Assembly (NCBI GenBank): GCA_049607205.1
Contig: JBMYWH010000006.1
Coordinates: 1 to 64,000 of the forward strand
Origin: JBELHR01 sp049607205
Lineage (GTDB): Bacteria > Bacteroidota > Bacteroidia > Flavobacteriales > Flavobacteriaceae
Length of the DNA stretch: 64,000 nt
Direction: 5' to 3'
Shown in pieces: positions 58,648 through 64,000 of this stretch. A program made the position numbers and the translations under genes. Below the pieces are notes generated by a model. The model was not told the DNA's origin, ran no database searches, and saw nothing but the letters and a program-made list of their open reading frames with translations. Position 1 is the first letter of the stretch. Each line of letters starts with the position of its first letter.

Positions 58648-59901
58648 TTATTTTAATGATTTTAAAAGAGTGGCCATTTGTCTGGTCAGTTCCTTTCTGT
58701 GAAATTTAGTGATTTTACTGGACTCTACCTTTAAATTTTGCTGTTTATAGGATTCATAGAGCTTACCTATTTCTTTTTTAAGGCCAATTACATCGGAAAA
58801 ATCATATAATTCTCCAGCACGGGTCTCTTGTAATAGGAGATCTAAATCTCCTTCTTGAGGTCCTACCGCAAGAATAGGACGTTGGGCTCTAAAATATTCA
58901 AATACTTTTCCCGTAACAATTCCTTTAGAAGCTGGAACATCATTAAGTAGCAATAAGAGTACCTGAGAAGATTCTTGAAACCTGGCAACCTCGCTATTGG
59001 GAACGTAGTCTATATACTCACAATTGGAGTTTAATCCATAGATCTCTAGGCTTTCCATAACTTCAGGAGCTACTTTACCTACAAATTTTAAGATTAAATC
59101 CTCTTTAAATCCAGGTGTTTCTTGACAAAGCTCCAAGAGTGCTTTCCATAATGATTTAGGGTTTCTATCCCCATTGAGTAAGCCTATATGCGCCATGGAA
59201 AAGGAAGTATCCAAGGAACTTATAGTCGCTAAATCTCCATCATAGCCATTATAGACCAAATGAGTATTGGGATTAAACTTCAAATAATTCTGTCTCATTT
59301 GCTCACTGACCACGGTCACTAAGTCGGCAGTTTTCAGAGCTTTTTTTTCTAGAGAAAAATGTTTTTTTCTAGCCCAAGACATAAAAGGTAAATGATGAAA
59401 ATAATCGATATCCGTCCATGGATCTCTGAAATCTGCCAGCCATTTGACTCCTGTTCTTTCTTTTAAACCTTGAGCAATTAAGTGCATACTATGAGGTGGT
59501 CCCGTGGAAATAACAACATCAATAGCTTCCTTCTTAATGACTTTTTCCAAATAGTTTATAGAAGGCTTAATCCAAAACATACGTGCATCAGGAATAAAGA
59601 CGTTAGCTCTTATAAACAAGGCCAATCGCTCCTTCCAATTTGGGTTTTCTGAAATAAAACCAGCCTGCACGGTGTTTTTGTTTTTTTTACCCAGTTCTAG
59701 GATTTCTCTCCTATAAACTTTCAAGTTCTCTGGCACTTCTTTTATTAAAGAAGTATCGCTGATGGGGTAACTCGGATTCTCAGGACAATATACTAGGGGT
59801 TCAACTCCGAAATCCTGAAAATACTTTACAAACTTCAACCATCTCTGAACACCAGAACCTCCTGCTGGAGGCCAATAATAACTTATGATCAGTACCTTCA
59901 T
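58648..59901 (-). CDS. GT4-type glycosyltransferase
   Basis: A 417-residue GT-B glycosyltransferase. The N-terminal acceptor domain has YYWPPAGGSGVQRWLKFVKYF, common in surface-polysaccharide GTs. The C-terminal donor domain has VTGKVFEYFRAQRPILAVGP, with the Glu-x7-type donor site. Donor and acceptor unknown. It starts within the previous glycosyltransferase stop (4-nt overlap) and ends 2 nt before wecB. Confidence 0.88.
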   Translation of the reverse strand: MKVLIISYYWPPAGGSGVQRWLKFVKYFQDFGVEPLVYCPENPSYPISDTSLIKEVPENLKVYRREILELGKKNKNTVQAGFISENPNWKERLALFIRANVFIPDARMFWIKPSINYLEKVIKKEAIDVVISTGPPHSMHLIAQGLKERTGVKWLADFRDPWTDIDYFHHLPFMSWARKKHFSLEKKALKTADLVTVVSEQMRQNYLKFNPNTHLVYNGYDGDLATISSLDTSFSMAHIGLLNGDRNPKSLWKALLELCQETPGFKEDLILKFVGKVAPEVMESLEIYGLNSNCEYIDYVPNSEVARFQESSQVLLLLLNDVPASKGIVTGKVFEYFRAQRPILAVGPQEGDLDLLLQETRAGELYDFSDVIGLKKEIGKLYESYKQQNLKVESSKITKFHRKELTRQMATLLKSLK

Positions 59902-61079
59902 AATCCCTTATATAAATTGATTAATGAAGTACTTGAGGTTTCCCAATTAAAGGTTTGATCTATAAACTCAAAGCCTTTTTCTCCCATTTCAGATCTCAAT
60001 GCTGCATCTTCATAAAGTTTCATTAACTGGGCAGCAAAGTCTTCAGGATTTCTTTCACGATGCACCAATCCTGCTCCAATTTCTTGAACTAAATTTTTCT
60101 GTGCGATCGCATCACTCACCAATAAAGGTTTAGAGAAGCCCATATATTGGAAGAGCTTATTTGCATAAGCAACATCGTGCTGAATATTTCGATCCAAAGG
60201 CGAAATACAAACATCACTTCCAAGAATATAACTTGGAAACAAACTGACATCTTGCCAGCCTTCCATACTGATGTATTTTTCAAGACCTAATTTCTTTACT
60301 TCTGCCTTCAACACATCATCGGTAGAATTACTCCCGACAATAGTCAAATGTATTTCAGGAATCTTAGTTTTAATAATTTTTACCGCTCTGATGGCCGTTA
60401 GCAATCCTCTTCTGAGCCCTGTATCCCCTAAATAAAGAAGATTAAACTTTTCTTTAGTCTTTGAAACAATGCTTTGATCCGTCTTATACTCGGTATAAAA
60501 GGAACGAGATATGGTATTAGGGACTAAAACAAATTTAGACGATAACTCAGGAAATCTTCCTTGCAGCTCTTTGACAAAATCCGGTGAGACGGTAATAACC
60601 TTCTCTGCCTTGTTTATATATACAGCCTCGGCATCTTTCCATTTCTTGGGATTAATGATATACTTCCCTGGAAATTTATTTAAATGAGGATATAGCTTCA
60701 TGATTTCAGGATAGTTATCATGTAAATCCAGAACCACAGGCAACTTCTTTTTATTAGCCTTATCTACTGCCGCCGCAATTCGTATGTCATGAACGTGCAG
60801 ATGGGTAATTTTATTTTCTTTAATAAAGTGTTTTAACTTAGGAACCATAATTCTCCTATACCAAGGTATCGTATAGGAAAGTGCTGATAACTTATAAGTC
60901 AGCTTGCTGTATGGATAACGACACAGCTTGAAGCCTTCATAAGGCTCTTGTACCACCTCATTTACAGATCCTACACAAAATAAGAAGACTTCAAACCCCG
61001 CTTGAGCTAAGACTCTGGCCTCATTTTCCACCCGAGGATCCGGAGGAAAAGTTTGGTCTAAGATCATTCCTATTTTCAT
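59898..61079 (-). CDS. GT4-type glycosyltransferase
   Basis: A 393-residue GT-B enzyme with the N-terminal MILDQTFPPDPRVENEARVL, a start typical of family 4 members, and a C-terminal UDP-sugar site (LFQYMGFSKPLLVSDAIAQKNLVQEIGAG, with GLRRGLLTAIRAV earlier). Substrates unknown. It lies 2 nt after the YfhO gene and overlaps the next glycosyltransferase by 4 nt. Confidence 0.88.
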   Translation of the reverse strand: MKIGMILDQTFPPDPRVENEARVLAQAGFEVFLFCVGSVNEVVQEPYEGFKLCRYPYSKLTYKLSALSYTIPWYRRIMVPKLKHFIKENKITHLHVHDIRIAAAVDKANKKKLPVVLDLHDNYPEIMKLYPHLNKFPGKYIINPKKWKDAEAVYINKAEKVITVSPDFVKELQGRFPELSSKFVLVPNTISRSFYTEYKTDQSIVSKTKEKFNLLYLGDTGLRRGLLTAIRAVKIIKTKIPEIHLTIVGSNSTDDVLKAEVKKLGLEKYISMEGWQDVSLFPSYILGSDVCISPLDRNIQHDVAYANKLFQYMGFSKPLLVSDAIAQKNLVQEIGAGLVHRERNPEDFAAQLMKLYEDAALRSEMGEKGFEFIDQTFNWETSSTSLINLYKGL

Positions 61080-61081
61080 GT

Positions 61082-63508
61082 TTATTTCTTTTGACGATAA
61101 TCCACAAAGATCAGCCCACCCAAGGCCACCAAGAACACTAATGCACTTACTAAGTTAATCCAGCCTCCTAATTGAATAATTCTAGGTTCAAATTTGAAGC
61201 GAATTTCATGCTCTCCTGCCGGAACATCCATTCCTCTAAGCATATAATCAACTCTATAATGAGCTACTTTATTACCATCCAAATAAGCATTCCATCCCGG
61301 AGCATAATAAGCCTCTGAAAAAACGGCAAAACCAGCATTATTATTGGAAGTCTCATAGACTAAATCATTCAAGGCATATTGAACCAAATCTATTTTAGCT
61401 AAAGAATCCTTAGAGAAACTCATCTGAGCACTCTCTCTTAAGTCCAAATCACCATCATAGGCCAGCGCCAATTCTTTAGTATTTGCCTCTCCAAGCCCCA
61501 TAATCACATCGTCATTCGAAGGATCAACTTGCAATTTGTCTACAAACCAAGCATTCCCGTTGGCTCCTGGATTAACTTGAACCACATCTCCTTTCTCAGA
61601 AGGAATGATGAAATACTTGGTGTTAAGCATATCGTATACCCCCATATGGTTCTTTGATAAATAGAAATCATACAGGTCTTGGAACCTTTTAGGTTTAGCC
61701 GCATGATATCCCCCTAAAGCATGATGGAAATAAGAAGTACGACCGTCGGTCATCATATTCCCTGCTAAATTAGCTACTCTATAATAACTCTTATCTTGGA
61801 GAATCAATCGATCTACTTCGGATTCTTGAAAAGGAACATCTACTTTACGAGCCAAGGCAAAATCGTCATTATTCACATAACGTTTATCCACTTGAACTAA
61901 ATCAAAAGTCCAGAGAACTCCTAGAATTAAAATAGAATATAAATAATTTAACTTCCCTTTCAAATAAGCATAAAGCACTCCACTGATTCCTAGAATCAAT
62001 ACTAAGGTCTTCAATGTATCTTGGAATAACATGGCCTTGCGATCTACCTTTAAAACATCAGAAAAGCCAGGGATCATATTGTCAAAATAAGCATCACTCC
62101 CACCGGAAAAACTAAACAAGCCTCCACCAAAAATCATTAAACCTAAGCTGAGTCCTCCCAGACCTCCCATTACTTTTTTCAAAGTGTTAAGTTTTTCCTG
62201 CTCTGATACTTCAGAACTAAACCATTGTTTCAGCCCTAAAATGGCTAGAACGGGAACTGCCAATTCTAATATCACCTGAATGGAGGAAACCGCTCTAAAT
62301 TTATCATATAAGGGTATATAGTCTATAAAGAAGTTGGTCAACACGGAAAAGTTTTTACCTAAACTCAAGAGTAAAGAAAAAACAGAGGCACTAATAAGCC
62401 AATACTTCCATCTTCCTTTGACTAGAAATACCCCTAGTAAGAATAGAAAGAAAATTGACCCACCAATATAAGCAGGAGCTGCAACTATAGGCTGATCTCC
62501 CCAATAGGTAGGTGCTGACTTGGTAAAACTAAGTGCATTTCCCGCACCAATCTTAGGTGCTAAGAAACCATAAGTGGCCGATTTTCTTGACAAAGGTTCT
62601 GAATTCCCTCCACCCATAAATCGTGAATAGACCAAATCAAAACTCTCAAGCCATCCGTAACTATATTCCGTAATATAATCTTTAGAAAGTCCATTTTTCA
62701 CTTCTTTTAAAGGAACTCCTGAAGCGTCAATACTTAAATCACTTTTGCTTCGTGTAGAAAAGTCAGCATACTCTTTGGTAGCCATTAAACTTGCCGCGTT
62801 CATCCCTATGGCTAAAAATACCGAAACCAACATCAAGGACATGGATTTGATAAAAGCCTGCCAATTTCCCTTATTTCGAATTAATTCCACAAGCCAAACA
62901 AGTCCAAGAATTAAAACCGAAAACATCAGATAATAGGTCATTTGTGGGTGAGATGCATTAATCTCTAATCCCATACCTAAGGTAAGTAACAAAAACCCTT
63001 TGATGAACTTCTGATCTATACTGTATACAATACCTGACAGAACCAGTGGCATATACGCTATAGCATGGGCTTTAGCATTGTGTCCTACTCCTAAAATAAT
63101 GATCAAATAAGTCGAAAAACCGAAGGCAAACGCACCAACGAGAGCTAACTTACTCTCCACTTTTAAGCTTCGTAAAAGAAAGAAAAAGGACAATAGGTAT
63201 AGAAACAAATAGTCCGCCGGACGAGGTAAAAACCTCAACCAACCATCTACAGTTTTTAAAATATCATTGGGATAATAAGTACTTAACTGATAACTGGGCA
63301 TTCCAACAAAACTAGAATTAGTCCAGAAGGGCTCCTCAAATTCAGTTGCTCGAAAATCGTTGATTTCCTTTGCCATACCTATAAATTGCGTGATATCACT
63401 TTGCTGAATCTTAAACCCTTTTAGAACAGGTGAAAAATAAGCCAAGGATCCTACAGTAAATACTGATACTGCGAGCAGTAATGGGAGTAATTTTTTAAAT
63501 AGTTTCAT
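61082..63508 (-). CDS. YfhO-family membrane protein
   Basis: An 808-residue integral membrane protein of the YfhO family (GT-C-like topology). About 12 hydrophobic helices occupy residues 8-530 plus a last one near 780-800. The non-membrane C-terminal domain (about 550-770; YHAAKPKRFQDLYDFYLSKNH, FSEAYYAPGWNAYLDGNKV, VPAGEHEIRFKFEPR) is typical. Relatives help glycosylate lipoteichoic acid or surface polymers. It sits upstream of two glycosyltransferases with 2-nt spacing, so a shared job is likely. Confidence 0.88.
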   Translation of the reverse strand: MKLFKKLLPLLLAVSVFTVGSLAYFSPVLKGFKIQQSDITQFIGMAKEINDFRATEFEEPFWTNSSFVGMPSYQLSTYYPNDILKTVDGWLRFLPRPADYLFLYLLSFFFLLRSLKVESKLALVGAFAFGFSTYLIIILGVGHNAKAHAIAYMPLVLSGIVYSIDQKFIKGFLLLTLGMGLEINASHPQMTYYLMFSVLILGLVWLVELIRNKGNWQAFIKSMSLMLVSVFLAIGMNAASLMATKEYADFSTRSKSDLSIDASGVPLKEVKNGLSKDYITEYSYGWLESFDLVYSRFMGGGNSEPLSRKSATYGFLAPKIGAGNALSFTKSAPTYWGDQPIVAAPAYIGGSIFFLFLLGVFLVKGRWKYWLISASVFSLLLSLGKNFSVLTNFFIDYIPLYDKFRAVSSIQVILELAVPVLAILGLKQWFSSEVSEQEKLNTLKKVMGGLGGLSLGLMIFGGGLFSFSGGSDAYFDNMIPGFSDVLKVDRKAMLFQDTLKTLVLILGISGVLYAYLKGKLNYLYSILILGVLWTFDLVQVDKRYVNNDDFALARKVDVPFQESEVDRLILQDKSYYRVANLAGNMMTDGRTSYFHHALGGYHAAKPKRFQDLYDFYLSKNHMGVYDMLNTKYFIIPSEKGDVVQVNPGANGNAWFVDKLQVDPSNDDVIMGLGEANTKELALAYDGDLDLRESAQMSFSKDSLAKIDLVQYALNDLVYETSNNNAGFAVFSEAYYAPGWNAYLDGNKVAHYRVDYMLRGMDVPAGEHEIRFKFEPRIIQLGGWINLVSALVFLVALGGLIFVDYRQKK

Positions 63509-63509
63509 C

Positions 63510-63779
63510 TTAGTCTATCTCTTCAAAGTCCACATATTCCCCTACAGAATCGTTAGACTTTTTATTAGGTTTAGGCTTCTTATCTACAATAGTTTCTCCC
63601 TCATTTACATTTGGGTCAAAACCTCCTTGTCGTCTTTGTTGCTCTCTTTGAACTTTGCCTATATAATTCTTTAGAATAATTGGTAATATATATTTACCTA
63701 TAAATTTAAAAAGGTAATAAAATAAGATGATGATGAAAATCGTTCGCAAAAACGATGAAATATCAGCTGTAAATATCAT
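63510..63779 (-). CDS. DUF4834-family small membrane protein
   Basis: An 89-residue protein with one N-terminal TM helix (about 8-31, FLRTIFIIILFYYLFKFIG) and a charged cytoplasmic tail (KVQREQQRRQGGFDPN...). It matches the layout of the Bacteroidota DUF4834 family of unknown function. It precedes yfhO by 1 nt, so it probably leads the surface-polysaccharide transcript, with a -7 box at 63801-63808. Confidence 0.75.
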   Translation of the reverse strand: MIFTADISSFLRTIFIIILFYYLFKFIGKYILPIILKNYIGKVQREQQRRQGGFDPNVNEGETIVDKKPKPNKKSNDSVGEYVDFEEID

Positions 63780-63800
63780 TTTCTAATAATTTTTAAGAGT

Positions 63801-63808
63801 CAAAAATA
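63801..63808 (-). promoter_or_regulatory. -7 box of the DUF4834-YfhO-glycan operon
   Basis: TATTTTTG on the minus strand fits TAnnTTTG and ends 21 nt before the DUF4834 ATG. No good -33 TTG was found. Confidence 0.45.
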
Positions 63809-63848
63809 AGAATTTGTGTGCATTAAAGTCTAAATTCAACGGAAATAT

Positions 63849-63856
63849 TATCTTTG
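63849..63856 (+). promoter_or_regulatory. -7 box of the last, truncated gene
   Basis: TATCTTTG fits TAnnTTTG, 20 nt before the ATG at 63877. Confidence 0.5.
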
Positions 63857-63876
63857 GGAATCCTTTAACATTTCAA

Positions 63877-64000
63877 ATGATTTATAGATTACTTTTAATC
63901 TTCTCACTGATCTGCACCACACAGATGAGTGCTCAATATACAGAGGTAATAAACTCTAATGCACCTGGAAGAACAATTAGTCCTTATTCGGTAGGTACAA
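63877..64000 (+). CDS. N-terminus of an outer-membrane transporter-like protein
   Basis: The ATG at 63877 opens a frame that runs off the window. The first 41 residues have a signal peptide (MIYRLLLIFSLICTTQMSAQ) and then YTEVINSNAPGRTISPYSVG. This resembles flavobacterial proteins labelled transporter in the Phenol_MetA_deg outer-membrane family, which often lie next to DUF4834. Only the start is visible, so the family call is tentative. Confidence 0.55.
   Translation, partial: MIYRLLLIFSLICTTQMSAQYTEVINSNAPGRTISPYSVGT

Overview
The window is a low-GC chromosomal segment of a Bacteroidota bacterium, almost certainly class Flavobacteriia. Pointers are the family-specific proteins (Bacteroidota GlmU-like acyl/nucleotidyltransferase, PorD/DUF4835, Bacteroidota omega subunit, DUF6095, DUF6913, DUF4834, short CarB, ~480-residue GAPDH). 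Shine-Dalgarno-like sites are mostly lacking, and the Bacteroidota -7 promoter box TAnnTTTG recurs ahead of many genes. I cannot fix the genus. It looks like core chromosome: no insertion sequence, phage, CRISPR, rRNA or tRNA was seen, and no gap between genes exceeds 300 bp.

Layout. 0-5 kb: lon, then a divergent ECF sigma / membrane protein / beta-solenoid (DUF4097-like) operon. 5-7.5 kb: GlmU-like enzyme, EamA transporter, small haem lipoprotein. 7.5-12.4 kb: a six-gene carotenoid operon read leftward, led by a CarH-type B12 photoreceptor repressor (carH-crtI-crtB-unknown-crtZ-lycopene cyclase), predicted to make beta-carotene and zeaxanthin under light control. 12.4-19.4 kb: carB, rpmH, pyrG, yidC. 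19.4-31.3 kb: glycosyltransferase, fabI, a coaBC-porD-recN run, rpoZ, bamD, and a ligA-MBL-YhhN-DUF6913-dapA run. 31.4-33.4 kb: a sulfur module (sulfide:quinone-oxidoreductase-like, TusE/DsrC, DsrE2-like). 33.5-42.3 kb: gap, htrA, dapF-GNAT-mltG, a lysozyme-like secreted protein, and dnaA-LMW phosphatase-RsmI-like. 42.4-49.5 kb: thioesterase, YigZ, ribD, GNAT-prmC, trmD, rplS, monomeric icd. 49.6-53.7 kb: HlyD/ABC permease/TolC efflux genes. 53.7-56.1 kb: DUF6095, an ATP-grasp protein, DinB, LysE. 56.1-63.8 kb: surface polysaccharide genes (flippase, wecB, two glycosyltransferases, YfhO). A truncated outer-membrane transporter-like gene closes the window.

Most notable: (1) the CarH-like regulator keeps its cobalamin signatures (W-x9-EH and E-x-H-x-x-G), and a perfect 10-bp inverted repeat lies across its own -7 box and start codon; (2) TAnnTTTG boxes sit exactly 4 nt before the start codons of dapF, bamD, ribD and trmD, predicting leaderless mRNAs; (3) a bulged hairpin at the predicted 5' end of the rplS mRNA looks like a ribosomal-protein leader; (4) a conserved-looking gene of unknown function sits inside the carotenoid operon. 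Several starts were moved inward because the longer frame began at a TTG that is itself part of a -7 promoter box or would run through a promoter.
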